The notes: generated by a model from the sequence alone, not told the origin. Shown: positions 1 to 14,234, counted from the first letter of the stretch. The stretch is DNA of 64,000 bases from Chlamydoabsidia padenii (GCA_025330725.1 JAIWND010000027.1:186001-250000), one strand, 5' to 3'. Made by a program: numbers and translations.

Positions 1-1
1 G

Positions 2-217
2 CCATTGTCAGAAAAAGTGGATCTTGCTGATATTGTTATTGATAACTCTAGTGATTTGTCCCAGCTTGCTATTCAAGTCAAAAACCTTGTCAAGAGGATA
101 ACACCTAGTTATACTACCTGGTTAATGGAATACCTTGGTCCTCCCGTCTTGGTTGCTGCTTGTATCTTTGCTGCTCTCCGGTACTCTAGTATTAGTGGTT
201 TTATATCAAAAACATGA
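2..217 (+). CDS. CAB5: Dephospho-CoA kinase, C-terminal end (partial)
   Basis: Only the last 71 codons are present; the gene starts left of the window. The visible part contains ADIVIDNSS, the end of the kinase fold in dephospho-CoA kinases (usually ADxVIDNSG). A hydrophobic segment (about LGPPVLVAACIFAALRY) follows just before the stop. A C-terminal membrane segment is known in eukaryotic DCAKD/Cab5-type enzymes. The family phosphorylates the 3' hydroxyl of dephospho-CoA, the last step of CoA synthesis. The catalytic P-loop lies outside the window, so the call rests on the C-terminal motif and tail only. Confidence 0.6.
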   Translation, partial: PLSEKVDLADIVIDNSSDLSQLAIQVKNLVKRITPSYTTWLMEYLGPPVLVAACIFAALRYSSISGFISKT

Positions 218-1396
218 TAGAATAGTATTCATTTTTTATTGCTTTAACAAATTAATTTAATAAACCTTGATATGATAAGTATGATACATTTGGTTATGAT
301 GTGTTGTTGTTGTGGGTTTATATGTGTATAATATGATGGTAAGTTGTTGCATAGGCTGTCCATTATGAATCCTATCAAGGCTCCCTTATTTGCTCGGGCG
401 CCACGTCCTCTTTCATCTCCATTAGGGCAACTGCTACCATGTACTATTGTCTCTCATCCCGAAGAGCATGGAGCGGACTTTTCAGATCTTCATTTTCCGA
501 ATATGGGAACTGCACTCTGCCGTGCATGATTCCGATGTGAATTCAAGTGGGGACAATTTTTGAAAAGGATCAAAATGTATGTGTTATCATACAGTAATAT
601 ACATAAAAGCTGCAATGGTATGTTTAAAGTTGAACAATAGATTGACTCATTGTCTCGGTGAATGTATTGTATTGTGTATAGATATATCCATGCTAATATG
701 AACTAGGGCGTGATATCAAAAGAACATCGTCTCTCCTTTGTATGAGAATAATTGATTATGCTATAGTCCAGAAATTTACCAAAGACATCATTACAATAAT
801 TGCATTTATATATACTGACTGTTTCAAAAGAGCGATGTTTGATCCAACTCATCTGTGGGGTTTCAATGTCCCATTTTTAAATACCGCTATGTATCCTCGA
901 TGCATGAAATGACCTTTTTACGCGACAAAAAGTATGTATGGATATAAACTACGTTCATCCAACAGACATGGGGAAAGAGAAAAAGACAAGGAAAACAAGA
1001 ACCTTTATGAGCTTTGACATGCTGATACATAATTTACCAAATGGGTATCGTCAAGTCACCCGCCTATCCTATGAAAAGGAGACCCAGTGACATGGTTGCC
1101 TCAAACAAAGATATCATCAGTGTTCGTTAATCTATAGTATAACCCAACAATGATTGATAATCAATGACACTTGTTGAACAAAACACAAAAGGCGCAAAGA
1201 TCTGATTAAGCAAACAGGGATCATGCCTGTTTGGTTTCTTTTTTTTGTTGGGGACTGAGCATGATAAATCAGGTCCAGCCAATAAAAGATCTGGTACTTA
1301 AGTATTCAAATTCCGGTACGTTTAGGTTGGGCACCGAGTAAAGCGGTCGATGACGGGTCTCTTTTTTTTTTTTTTTTTTTTTTCTCGGGGCGTGCA
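218..1396. other. Intergenic region with no supported gene
   Basis: AT-rich spacer between the kinase gene and GAPDH. A 54-codon ORF begins with ATG at 365 and ends at 529, but it has no recognisable motif and no supported flanking exon. Near 1361-1383 there is a long T tract followed by CGGGGCG, close to the GAPDH promoter. Confidence 0.6.
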
Positions 1397-1412
1397 AAAT
1401 AAATATAAAAAG
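1397..1412 (+). promoter_or_regulatory. Probable TATA element of GAPDH
   Basis: AAATATAAAAAGG lies about 95 bases before the GAPDH start codon and just after a T tract and a CGGGGCG box. Position and sequence fit a core promoter of a highly expressed gene. No transcription start can be read from sequence alone. Confidence 0.5.
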
Positions 1413-1499
1413 GTTCTTTTTTTTTATTTTCCAGCTTTGCTTCTCTTTTTCTTTTTTGAATACACTTTTTATTTTATTCATTCTCATTCTACTCACATA

Positions 1500-2706
<1,207 letters not shown>

Positions 2707-2805
2707 ATTGGATAGTTATAGTCATCCCCGCTGTATATGAAATGAACCCTTACACCCATTTTTTATTTTGTACATTCTGATCCCCATTATGAAAAAAATC
2801 TAGTT

Positions 2806-2811
2806 AATAAA
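2806..2811 (+). terminator. Probable polyadenylation signal of GAPDH
   Basis: AATAAA occurs about 100 bases after the GAPDH stop codon, followed by a T run. This is the expected place for 3' end formation. Confidence 0.4.
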
Positions 2812-3411
2812 ACTTTTTTTTTGTCCTATTACTCTCGTCTTCATATGATAAAACTTGATTATCATAACACTCTTGTCTTAATACATACATGTTTTGTAAA
2901 ATAAAAATAAAAATATACATGTCTGCTATAAACGGAACACCTCGTTTTCTTCTCACGGAATCGCTCGATGTTTTGAAGCGGCGATTGGAATATCTGACGG
3001 ATGTTGAACACTTTACTCCACACTTTTTGCTTCGATCGGCATGAAAGTTTCTTTTCACGTGTATCCTCCTTGTTCCGAAACCTTCCATTCCACCGTTTTA
3101 TTCCGTTCTTCTTGCACCCTTTTTGTCATCATCACTTCTAAAACACGGTACATTTTGAAAGGACGAAGCATCATCATCACCTTCCGAGGTATGTCATCTT
3201 ATGCCACCGAAAAGTCGGGACCGGAGTACAAGAAAAAAAAATGGCGTCGTAAGCTTGTTAGCTCAACTAAAGCCCCTAGGTATATTTCGCCCATCTTTTT
3301 GGTAAACTAGCCTTCAACCTTCGCAGGGAGCGGGCTTGTGGTTTATTGAGCTCTAAATTTTATGTGTGTCAGTTGGCTGTACATCTATAGCATAGAATTC
3401 ATATTTACTCC

Positions 3412-3545
3412 TGATAAAACATATCGTCTATATACTCTAATTAAACCAAATAAAACATAACGTCCACACAATTTAGTCACACCAAATAAATCATAACATC
3501 CATACAATTTATTGACACAAAATAAAACACAACATCTATATCTAA
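3412..3545. repeat. Short tandem array with a unit near 36 bp
   Basis: About four degenerate copies of an AT-rich unit around AATAAAACATAACGTCCA recur at a spacing near 36 bases. The array sits about 110 bases before the decayed zinc-finger gene. It has no coding potential. Role unknown. Confidence 0.6.
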
Positions 3546-3658
3546 AAAACAGCTATTCTAATTGTAGGTGGTATACACTTCTTAGTAAACCACATTTTTG
3601 TAGTGTATTGTGTTTAATTGTTTATTATAAAGTTACTTCATAACAAACGATTCTACAA

Positions 3659-6574
3659 ATGACTGGCGGAAATCACAATTGCAACCATTGTTCCAATGCC
3701 TTCACTAACTCCAACACTCTACGCACCCATCAACGTGATCATCATGTCACTTAAGTGTTTTATGGCGAAGGTAAGTCTTTGCATCTTTATATTTTGCATT
3801 CTTAAATTATTATCTTTTAATTCATAAGTCGAACGTCCTTGAAAAAAGGTGAACGTGGTTTTATCTGTCCTTCTTGCGAAATTTCCTTCAACACGACGCG
3901 ATCCTTCTTCCAACATCTCAGCACCCATGGCTTGACGGGAAGTCACTCTAAAAAGAGGACATTTGGCACTGTGGAATTAGACGAAGACTATAGTGATAAA
4001 TCGGAAGATCTGGATACTGAAAATGATTTAAAACATGTGCATGTACAACCTCTATCTTTGGGCAACAGACCACCAATGCTCACTTGTTTTACTAATCGGG
4101 AAACAATCTTGACAGCCAGTGATAGCTTGTTTGCCGACGAATCAGCACAAAACGACAAGATCATGCTGGCCACACTCGGTCGGTGGACGCCTCCTATATG
4201 CAATTGCAAAGGACAACAACATGGCCTACTAACGTCTGCAGTTACTGCTTCGGCACTCTTGGAAAACAAATCAGCATTTGGTACTTGGAGCTGTCCGGCC
4301 AAAGATACAATCATAAGTTCGGCAACAAAGGAAATTATCGACCCAGATCATCTAATCTATCACATCAAGACAACAAGGTAAGCAATGTAAACAAAACTTT
4401 TAACTGTGTGAAAACTGATCTTTGGACAAGTTCATTTTCTTTCTTCTTCAATTCTTTTCGTCCTCCAACATGGTTAACAGTAACAACAACAACAACAACA
4501 AAAGCAGCAGCAGCAGCAGTAATGACAGCAACAAAGGAAACCTTTTATATCAATCTTCCTTCATCGGTTTTACGTCTTTTGGTCGACAATCCCAGAAAGT
4601 CACCATACATATTTGCCCTTCCTGATGACACAATTGGTTCTGCTACTTCTCTTCAACAAGGCACAAAATGGCGACAACATCATCTCTTCCAACATCCGGT
4701 AATGACAATCGGCGGGGTGGATTATTGGGTTGGTGATTTGATTGTAGTGCGTGATATAGAAAAAACTATTCATTTTTTGTTAGACAGGTATTATCTGCTC
4801 AATGGTACTGTTATGGCTCAAGGTTACGAAATCCAGGTACACCAACCGAACAATTCCTCTCCTTTTTGTGTCGTGCAAACCCGTGTCTTCGCCACTCAAA
4901 CATGCAACTTCCTTACAACCGTGTCCAAGCAATTCATCAAGCAGATGCAATGTCTCTCTCAAACGCCCGACGGATCTTTGTTAATGCAGCTCCATGATCG
5001 CCATAAGAACTTATCTTTAGACAGCATTCTATGAAGAAACCTATCTTGGACGACAATGGCAACCAGACTGAGAAATTCTACAAGGTCCAGATTGTCCCTG
5101 TAATCTTCTTCACTGATGACACCTCTGGGAATATATCGAAACAGTTCAACCTCTATGATACCTGGTCGATGGTATGCGATGCTCTTCCATTACATGAATG
5201 AAACAAACGAACAAGCATCAACTTCATTGCCGGGGTTCGTTGCAATACTGGCCTGTCATCACTGCAGATGATACCTACTCTATCTCAAGATCTCGCCGAA
5301 TTGGAAAAAGAGGCCATGCTCTTTACAACGAAGATGTATTGGTGGTGGCTCCTGTGGGTGGACCTGAAGATGGGTTAACTTACAAGGATTACAAGTACAA
5401 GAATACAGGCGCTGGACCGCTGCTCGATCTGGATTCATTTGATCCCTCAACAGACACACCAGTGGAAGTATTACATACTATCTCTTTAGGTATCGCAAAG
5501 TACTTGGTGGAGCATCTGGTGAAAGACGTTATCGGTAGCAAGAAAGATGTGCTTAGTAAATTGGAATCAAGACTACAAGACTATCAAGGATCAAGTGGTT
5601 TTACACTTCTTCAGCAAAGCGGCAAAAGCTCTCTCAAAGACTAGGCATGAAGAATTAACCCTGGACACTTGTGAACTTCTCAATCAAGATTGGAATGAAT
5701 ACCCCAACTTACGATACTGCTCTTCACAACTCGTAGCCGGTGCGATCCTTGTTGATGATGGAGTGGCGATCGTTCTCTGTACCATTGAACCGTACTCGCG
5801 TGACATATTATTGGATGCTCACCATGAAAAACGTTTTTCTGGCACTACTTCGTCCTTCCCATCCACATCTGGTCCATATGGCTATCTGTCGATTTGCCTT
5901 CTTCCCACGTCTGACGGCAAGAAACTTGTGCTTGGTACACGCTCATGTAACTTCTTAGTAACTTCCAGCCTACGATTAGACACTATATCTGTAAACTTTG
6001 GGCCAACAACATCTCATTTTACGCCGACGGAAAATACCAAGATCTTTCGGGATAAAAATTCGATCGATTTAGTCAAATGTATGCTCTCTAATTCCAGTAT
6101 TTGTCGCTCTCAGACGATGCCATCCCTCTATCAGCTAAAACAAGTACGCAGCAAATTTGATTGCTTGTCCACCTACACCATGTGCCGATCCTCAGCAAAC
6201 ATCCATCACCTCTGGAATAGCATCCAGCGACAGTGTGGACTCTCTCCGACCAAGACTCAAACCAGCAGACAATGTGCCGAGAAAAGTTGGGGTCTCTACT
6301 ATTCAGGAATTTGGCGATCAAGGTGATCACACATGGCAGTGACGCCAGATTGGATTTGAACACGGTGAAAGACATCCTTCGAATAGCAAAAAGATCTTCA
6401 ACAATGGTAACAATCCTTAAAAACATCATAAACTTATTTGACGGCCAACAAATTATCACGATCATTGGAAATAGTACTTTGAATAATGACTTAGTAGACT
6501 TGGCAGACGCCATTAGCAACAAGCGCGAAAATGACAAGAAGTTTGACATCATCATCAAGGCTCTCTATAATTGA
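3659..6574 (+). pseudogene. Decayed two-C2H2-finger gene of transposon-like family
   Basis: The left end encodes a C2H2 finger starting at 3659 (C-x2-C-x12-H-x3-H), then an in-frame TAA. A second C2H2 finger (CPSCEISF...HLSTH) follows in another frame after 3841. Further segments in shifting frames include VGDLIVVRDIEK (about 4734-4769), FTDDTSGNISKQFN (about 5109-5150) and DTPVEVLHTISLGIAKYL (about 5452-5505). From memory these blocks occur in this order in a multicopy fungal family of probable mobile-element origin. At least one stop and several frameshifts interrupt it, so it is not an intact protein. No terminal repeats were identified. The last open stretch ends at 6574. Confidence 0.65.
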
Positions 6575-6970
6575 ACTAGTCAACATTGTACAGCAAATAT
6601 TCCTTTGTATATCATTATGCTTTTATGATACATCCCCTCTTTAGTATATATCTTAATTCAGTCTCACACTTGTTTTTATGCAATAGGTGGTAGTATGCTT
6701 GGGTAAAAAAAAAAAGATTTTTATTGGACCGGCAGAATTTACCTCCGAGGGGGGTGGTGGAATCAGTAAAAACAGGTGGTGGAAAAAACAATTCCCAAAA
6801 AAAAAAGAGACAAGCTATCATTACATGCACATACACTTTAAGTGAAAGAATTAAACACATGTAATAGGACAAGATGATATAAAGGTGATCAAACAAACAA
6901 AGCTATATCAATTTTATTAATCAATAAAGCTATACTATAACAAACGTCCTTCTATCATACAACTAATCAT
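6575..6970. other. Spacer with no recognisable feature
   Basis: A/T-rich stretch between the decayed zinc-finger gene and the cysteine-rich fragment. Apart from A runs and a short G/C-rich patch near 6728-6760, nothing is recognised. Confidence 0.5.
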
Positions 6971-7588
6971 CTATCCAGGTGGTGCAAATTTCCAGGAGTC
7001 GAAGAGGCAGTCGTGGTTCAAGAAGTGTTGCCCAAAGGACCCATCTACTTGAAGTGTATCATACTTAGGGACTACAAACACAGATTTCACAATAGAGGTA
7101 GGGCGACAGATAGACAAGAATGGGTGCTGATCGAGAGTGACATAGCCCGTACAATAATCAATTGTTCCAGTGGTGGTGAGCTTGGATACAATACATAAGT
7201 CCTGGCATTTGTCCGATGCAGTTATCACCGTCAAGAATGTTGTGAATTTACCGTAGTAAGTCGAGTTGTTGTTGTCGTCAATGATTTGTACATGGTCAGA
7301 CCGTAATCGATTATGAATCAGGTTGAGAGGATGTTTAGCATAAGCATCCTCCTATGTTGAGTCGCTGTTATGTTGCGTCGCTTTTTAGTATAGGAATCAA
7401 TTCACCAAAATCAGGACGCACAGGTACTGGTGCATCACGATTACGACAATTCAAGCACGTTTTATAATCAACTCGTCGACCAGCAAACAAAGCAACTGGG
7501 CATGACTTTCGACATCTACTACAGTATCGTTCCAGATCGTTTCCGAAGTTGTCGTTGTTTTCCGAGTGTGAAGAAGGAGAGGATGTAA
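6971..7588 (-). CDS. Cysteine-rich hypothetical protein, 3' part
   Basis: Two open segments on the minus strand are compatible with splicing. The upstream one (7588 down to about 7368) follows a plausible acceptor and carries two CxxC pairs, CSRCRKSCP and KTCLNCRNR, which looks like a small zinc ribbon. The downstream one (7351-6971) starts right after an ATAG acceptor and stays open for 126 codons to a stop. Phase-0 donors near the end of the first segment could join them. No start codon or upstream exon could be supported. The neighbouring decayed gene and the family resemblance (from memory) suggest mobile-element ancestry. Function unknown. Confidence 0.35.
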
Positions 7589-8090
7589 CTGATAGAGATA
7601 TTTCAAAAGTTAATTATTAAAAAGAAAGAAAGAAAGAAAAAAAAACCAAGCCTTCGCGGATTTAGCGAAATTTTTGCAGGAGCTACGGCTTTTGGGTTTA
7701 AAAGCTTTGTTTGAGATTGCAGTACATTTTTTTAAAAGTGCATGAAAGCGGGATGTGAAAATGTTGCCACTTTCGAATCCCGTCAGACAAAGGAAAGAAT
7801 TCAGTTAATGTAAAGGCGTAGTTGTACATAATCATAAAAGCATTACACTGCTACTCAATTCATGAAAGCCGTTTACAAGCCTTGTAGTAAGTACATACAC
7901 TTTCCCCAGCTCGAAATCCCGCCATAGTTACATCATTCATCGTAACAGTAAGACAGGTTTTATTATAAAAGGCATCAGTTGCATATAAGGCTTTATTAGG
8001 TTTGTTTGCATTAAAAGAGAGATAAAATCAAAGTAAAAGTAAATATTATAAAAGAGTATAAAGTAGCTAAATCATATACAAAAGGGAGGA
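7589..8090. other. Spacer with no supported gene
   Basis: AT-rich. It includes a GAAA-type microsatellite near 7621-7645 and two TCGAAATCCCG/TCGAATCCCG-like boxes (about 7775 and 7909), similar to the promoter box seen elsewhere in the window. No coding exon was found. Confidence 0.5.
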
Positions 8091-11000
8091 CTAAAAGTAT
8101 GTTCCAATTTGATGTGTCACTTGATCACACATGTAGGAAGAGGTATCATTGTATTCTAAAGTATTTTGTTGTATTCTTTTCCGATCATCGCGACACCGTT
8201 GACGATTATCCAAGAGCCAATTTAAGTATTCGTTTTCCAAAAGGTAAGCGTCTTCCGTGTTCAGAGCCTGGAAGATGCCGAGTAGACTATGTCGCAAGAT
8301 ACCGAGTTGTTCACGATCACCGCGGTACTTTAGTCCCAGTTTGTAATGCCGGCCATCGTACCAAGTGTATTCTTGTTCATTTCGACGAGTCTGGATAAAG
8401 AGGTCATAACTAGAAAGAAAAAAAAAAAGTCGAGTTAGATGGATACTTACATGGTTCTATTTACCTTTTGGAGCCAGAGTAAGGCGGCTGCATTGATTTG
8501 GTGATGAATCCTTCATCGAGATCACGTAGATAAACTGCATGTGATGTTACTTGATGTTGACCAGCAGGTGGAGTAAACAGGAGCCATGCCACCAAGATCA
8601 AGCTTAGTACCCATAAGCCAAGTGCGCAGACAGAGATACCCTGATTCGACACATTTATCAGTTTGGCGAATCGTTGTAAATGTGCTGTTGCCTTGGACTT
8701 TAGTGTAGAGAGCAAACAAGTTGTGTTGATGGTAGTTTCAAGTGATTCTGGTTGTCTATTATTGGGCGGTTCGAGTTGGGATGGCACTTTTATGGTGGCT
8801 GTGACCGCTGAATCTGAGGGAAAAGTGGGTATTGTAGTAGCCCCAGTAGTGTCGCCGTCCCTAGTAGTTGATTCAGTAGAGTCACTTTGCAATTGTCGAA
8901 TGTCATCTACGTTCTTTTGAATGACACAAGCTGCTTCTTCCAAGATGGGGACAAATACTTTGATGCTGGTGGACATGCCAGATAATGCTGCCTTTGTGAC
9001 AATAACTATATATAAAAGAGAGATATTCCTTTAGATTTACTACTGAGGGGGGGGGTTCCCCTTTTTTTCTTTACTTACTTTTTGCCATGATCCATTTCAA
9101 CCATTTGACACCGAGAGAGCAAGACAATTTACAACGAGAATCATCGAGATAGGTAATACAGTATCGTACTGAAGGGACAAACGCATCAGCAAAAGGCAAA
9201 GCTTCAGTTTTTGTAGATATTTGGACAACATAGCACCTAATGATTCAAGTTAGTGTCAATTTTTTTTTTTTTTTAAAAAAAAAAAGAGGATAGTATGTTT
9301 ACTTACAGATAATCCTCTTTTTTTAAAATGACTTGGGTTTCGACTACTTCCGCTTCGTTCATGCGCACTACAGGATTAGCCACCGGCATCCAATACTTGA
9401 GTGTCCGTTTCATTTCACCTTTATCGTTTTCCCAAAGAGTGACACGAAGATCACGACCCTTGATTCCTTCCGTCTTGTTGTTCCAAACACCGCCATTGGT
9501 AGGAGGTCCAGTCAATTCATCGGAAAACATTAAATGGAAGAGTCGTTTGGCGGATATGGGTAATTCAACTTGAGTGTCACATCGATCCAGGTGATCATCG
9601 CAGTTGCAAGTGATAGGTTCCGTAGGTTTTGTGATATGGTCGGGAAGTGCATCAGCTATTTGGGGTAAATGGTCAAGATGAGTCTATAGAAACCATTTTT
9701 TTTTTTAATTTACTACTTACGATCAACAAATGAAGGCGCTGCTGCTTTCTTGGAATCTTCGGTGATTAATATTCTTGTTGTATTCACCGTCGATGTTGTT
9801 TCTGAAGAAGCCATTCTGGTTGATAAACTGTGTGGTGTCATCTTGTGAGGTAAAGTTGTCGACAAACAAACCAAACTGTTTTGTTGAGTGTATGCCGAGG
9901 ATGAAGAAGATAAGGTGGATGATGATGATGATAGCGAAGGAGGTGATATTGACATGGCGATCACTTTTTGATATGTGTCATACAATGGCATAGGTTTAGA
10001 GAGTTTAGCATTATTCACAAGGAAGCGTAACTTTTGAGCTACAGTATCGGTGTCATCCATAATTAAAGAGAATACCACAGGGACAGTACCACGAGTTCCA
10101 TCAGCTACAGTGATTATTATTTCAGCGTCTTCACTTACTTGAATGTCTTCGACATCTTCCCATTTCAGGGCAACCTAAATAAAACGAGGGGACAAGTCAA
10201 TTGTAATATATTTTATAAAGACTACTTACAGCAGTGACACAATTATAGGTCAAGTTGCTATAGAACCAAAGAGCGGTCTGTGTGGCATAGACGGAACCAC
10301 CATAGTGATAACCAGAGGAGGATGTCGTAAGGAGATTGTTGTTTGGCATGTTGGTGGATTCATCTTGCTTTTTGAGAAAGGATGCCATAAAAACTATAGA
10401 CAAAAAAGTATATAAAGCATGTTAGTAACCCCCCCTATTTTACATATTGTGGTTTAAATCCTACCATCCATCACCACTTCTTCATGGGAGACACCATTGA
10501 ATAGTTGTCGGAGTTGTTGATTCTTGTCATCCAAGTGAGAGGCATAACCAGGAATATCAGGGGTCACATAACGTCTATTTCCGTGTTGTATAGGCCAAAC
10601 TGTCTTCCCACGGATTTCCTTGTCTAGATATCCGGATGATCTGTCAGGTGATGGTGGTGGACAAGTAAAAGATCGCAGAGTGCCCCAGAGTTTGCTTGCA
10701 TCAGGTAGATGATCCACTGTTTCCGCCAGAGGCAATGTTTTGATAAATAGTTGGCCAAGTAATGTAGATATGGCTAAAGTTGGTCGGATGTCGTCGTCAG
10801 TACATGTTATCCGAAGAGAACCACGGGTGCTTGTTACTGATTGAGGTCGAGATAAAGAAGAGTGGATGGTACTGACCGGTGAGCTACTGAGATTGGATAG
10901 ATTGGAATAACCCGAGGCATTATTTATGCTGAGCGTGACGGGAATATCGGATGGTGTGGAGACAACAGTGGTTGATTTCGATTTTGCAATCAACAAAGCT

Positions 11001-12659
11001 GGAGATCGAGGTTGATCATTACTTGCATCATAGCTGCCAATGATAACGGAGGAAGGTCGAGATTTTTTTGTGGTAGGTGTTCTAGTAGTAGATGAGATTG
11101 AGTGTGTTGTTTTTGGACGGATTGCTGCTACCCATTGATCCATATCTTGCTGATTTTCCGCTTGTAGCATAAAAAGTGATCTACACACGAACATTCGTTA
11201 GTCATTTTTGATAGTCATGTTTAAATAATACTACTTACTTGTAGGAATCTTGTTTGGAGATTAATTCAAAACAAAAACGACGGTCCACCATACTGAGAGT
11301 GCATGAGTGTAAAGACACACAATCGTCCACCGTCATCTTGATTCTTCTTGTTTCGTTATCAACCACCTTACAAGATCCAAAATAACCATCCAATACAAAG
11401 AACCATTGCCTATGCCACGATTCACCGTCTGTTGATTTGACGAATAGATACCCTGATTTGCTGATCGATGTAGATGTAGATTTGATTTGCCTCGTGAAGC
11501 CATTATGTAACCCTTCGAGATATTCCTTTTCCAGAGTTTCTTTAGCAACTTCAAGTTTTTCCAATTCCAGTCGACCTGTTTGTTTGTCCTTTTTTTTTAA
11601 TATTATTTAAAGAAAAAGTGGTTCAAGTAAATAATAACCCATTTCATAAAAACCCCTTTTACCTGTACCAGCCATTCAGTCCATGAGAATAACATTGTGT
11701 CGAGCTGTTTCCATATTTGAGCATCACTGTAAAAGTCTTTTCGAGAAGTAGTCGTCGCCGAGAATTGTTCCACCAGACAATGTTCCAATTCATGCCGAAG
11801 TTTAATGATTCGTAAAACATGTTCGCTTGACATTTCCATATACTTTTTCCTTGATGATTCCAGTTGCTGTTGATCAAGACTTGTTGTGTCCTGTTGTGTG
11901 GCGTATCTTGCTAAAACGTTTTCATATTTCATTAATGCTTGTTTGTGTTGGGTACGAAAGATCTACATGTACATCATAAAATGTGTGTTTACAGTCCAAA
12001 GATAGTCTATTTTACACTATTTACCTTGAATCCGTGAATATGCTTGTTTGCAAATTGTTGGATAGGTCGAGTAAAATTGTCCTCGAGGTCAGATACCTAT
12101 AAGGAAATGAAATGGTGTTAGTGGATTGACATTTCTTCTCCGATATTTCCAATACAGTTACCATCTTGATCTTGAAGGTGAGGTTCGTCTTGAGGGCTTC
12201 GCCAAAGTTAGTAGCAGTAAGATCAATCACCTTGGAATCTAGATAATTGATTGATTAAACAATGAATTTTTTTTTTGTTTGCTAATTTTCTCATGTGGGG
12301 TGGGGTGATGTTCATTGTGTTCAGTGTTTGTGTTACCTATAAGCGAATCATCTACCATTGTTGTAGGAATCAATTTATTGGCTAGACAAGTGGTTTCAGC
12401 GTTGAGTTCTAGTTTATTATTAAAAAAAAAAAAAGTAGATTGTATTTGACTATTTGTTTACTTGTTATGCGTTTTCATTTTTACCTTTAAGCTTTTCTGC
12501 ATAACTTTTCGTTTGGTGGGCAAGATCAACGATCCATTGTGAGAATAGGTCTATTTGATTATCAAAATGAAGTGTAAAGGCACGATAGATGGGTGAGTCA
12601 GTAATGGCGTCATGGAGAGTAATAATATTAGTTTGTGTAGAGTGATTCAAATTCATCAT
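8091..12659 (-). CDS. SIP3: BAR-PH-VASt membrane protein, Sip3/Lam family
   Basis: Thirteen exons keep one frame: 12659-12485, 12408-12337, 12238-12162, 12096-12025, 11962-11663, 11588-11239, 11180-10465, 10393-10230, 10174-9721, 9655-9307, 9236-9079, 9005-8465, 8409-8091. The product is 1248 residues, close to yeast Sip3 (about 1.2 kaa). Order: a helical BAR-like region (1-270), a PH domain (about 276-371, from SGYLFVKS to DQWVAAIR), a low-complexity linker, a GRAM-like segment (about 640-700), a VASt/StART-like sterol-binding region (about 795-962), and one membrane helix (about 1085-1106). Lam/Ltc proteins sit at ER contact sites and move sterol between membranes. It is divergent from the PEX26-like gene, with 230 bases shared. 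Intron 9 needs the acceptor at 9656-9657 to keep frame. Confidence 0.88.
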
Positions 12660-12889
12660 GGAACATGACTTTAATTAGAGAAGAACAAGTAGAAGAAAAA
12701 GGGAAAAGAAGTAAAAGAACAAAAAGGAATTAGGTCCCTTTTTACAACACCCAACAGGAGAACGGATAATTTTAAAATCCCGCGCTGACGTGAGTTTGAA
12801 ATCTTATTGGTCCAAAAAAAAATCAAAATCAACCTCCCCCCCCCACATTATTTTCTCTTGTCTCTTTCTCTCTCCTTGAACAAAATTCA
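12660..12889. promoter_or_regulatory. Shared divergent promoter with AAATCCCG box
   Basis: The 230-base gap separates two start codons on opposite strands. It contains TTTAAAATCCCGCGCTGACG at 12771-12790, one instance of a box repeated upstream of many genes in this window, and a C/T-rich leader before the plus-strand gene. Confidence 0.45.
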
Positions 12890-14144
12890 ATGGCCCATCT
12901 TGACATTATACAACTCCAATACAACAAAGCTTTAAGGTACTTTCTTCTCACCAAATACTCTCATGCTGCTTCTTCATGTGTAAAAGCACTTGACCAATTA
13001 CCTACAGTTGCTGACACTCAAGACGAATCGTTGGTTGTTTTACATTATCAACTTTGGTTATTATATATCAATATTGCTTCCACTATTCTCTCTACTTTAA
13101 CACAACCGACGAGCCGACTTGCCAAACAATTCGGCCTACCTTTAACATGTATTGACTCTATGGACCATTTTTGCTTGGCTATCTGGGAACGACTGGTGAA
13201 GGAATGTGGTGGTGCTGGTGATTGTGACCCACGACTGGTTTGCGCTTAGTAAGTGATGTTATATCCGTTTATGGAAACTCAGATCCAAAATTTGATACTC
13301 ACCTTCTCTTTGTTGTATAGTTTATCCCTGACTCTTAAACAATCTATACCTACCATGGGTAGACAAGTGGCTGAACAATGGTTTGCCACCCTCCCTGACT
13401 CTATTATTGATCACCTGACTTTACAAGGCCAAACCGATGATGATACTTATTACACATCTTATATACAATTAGTCGATCTGTATACTGCACGCATTTTACC
13501 TGAATGTGGTGACTTGATATCAGCTCGATCCTTTGTGGAATACAACTCATTTTTAACCGATGAAAAGAAGGAGGCAAGTCATGTAATGGACGGCTCGGGA
13601 AAACTCATTATACTAATTAATTACTTTATAAATATAGGCTCTGATGAATATGATTCAACACGTTGAAGATAACCAACATCGACAGGCTGAACGGAAAAAA
13701 CAATTGGAACAACAACAAAAGGAGGAAGCGGAAGCAGCAGCAAGACAGGCGGCATTGGAAAAGGAACGACAAGAACAAGATGCTCGTGAACTTCAGGAAA
13801 GAAAGAAGAAGGAAGCGATTTTACAACAACAACAACGGCAAAAACAACAACAACAACAAAGTGAACCAGTGGTACCAGCATCAACCACCACATCTTCCCC
13901 ACGATCTCAACCAACAGTATCATCAACACCTCTACCATCAGATAGAAGCTTAACAGTGGTCAAAACATGGATGCAACAATTACAGGCCACGGGATCAGCG
14001 GCCTCAGTAGGTGTACTTGTCGTCTTCTTTGCCATCCTTGGATTGTTGAAGGGTCCTCGCGGATACTTGACTACTGCACTACGAACCATGATGGAAAAAC
14101 TATGGCAAACGGCAAAAATGGGTACCAAGGTGACATATATGTGA
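12890..14144 (+). CDS. PEX26: PEX26-like tail-anchored peroxisomal protein
   Basis: Exons 12890-13248, 13321-13573 and 13638-14144 give 372 residues. The N-terminal two thirds is helical and TPR-like. A Gln/Glu/Lys-rich charged stretch (about 215-280) leads to one membrane helix near 324-341 (SVGVLVVFFAILGLL) and a short tail, the layout of a tail-anchored protein. Pex26/Pex15 proteins anchor the Pex1-Pex6 ATPases that recycle the peroxisomal import receptor. The assignment rests on architecture and general resemblance, not a diagnostic motif. Intron 2 fits a GC donor (GAG|GCAAGT at 13574); a GT donor at 13583 would add three residues (ASH). It converges with the next gene, leaving 90 bases between stops. 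Confidence 0.5.
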
Positions 14145-14234
14145 ATACTCTCTCCTCCCTTGCTAGATTAGTTTATAGTTATATATTGTTTGTTTATTTG
14201 TCAATAGTAATAATAATAAAAAGTAAAATGATCA

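Noticed and set aside
365..529. 54-codon ORF after the CoA kinase gene
   Set aside because: No motif, no supported upstream or downstream exon, and in a region without other coding signs.
7770..7790. TCGAATCCC reminiscent of a tRNA B box
   Set aside because: No A box, acceptor stem or cloverleaf could be built around it.
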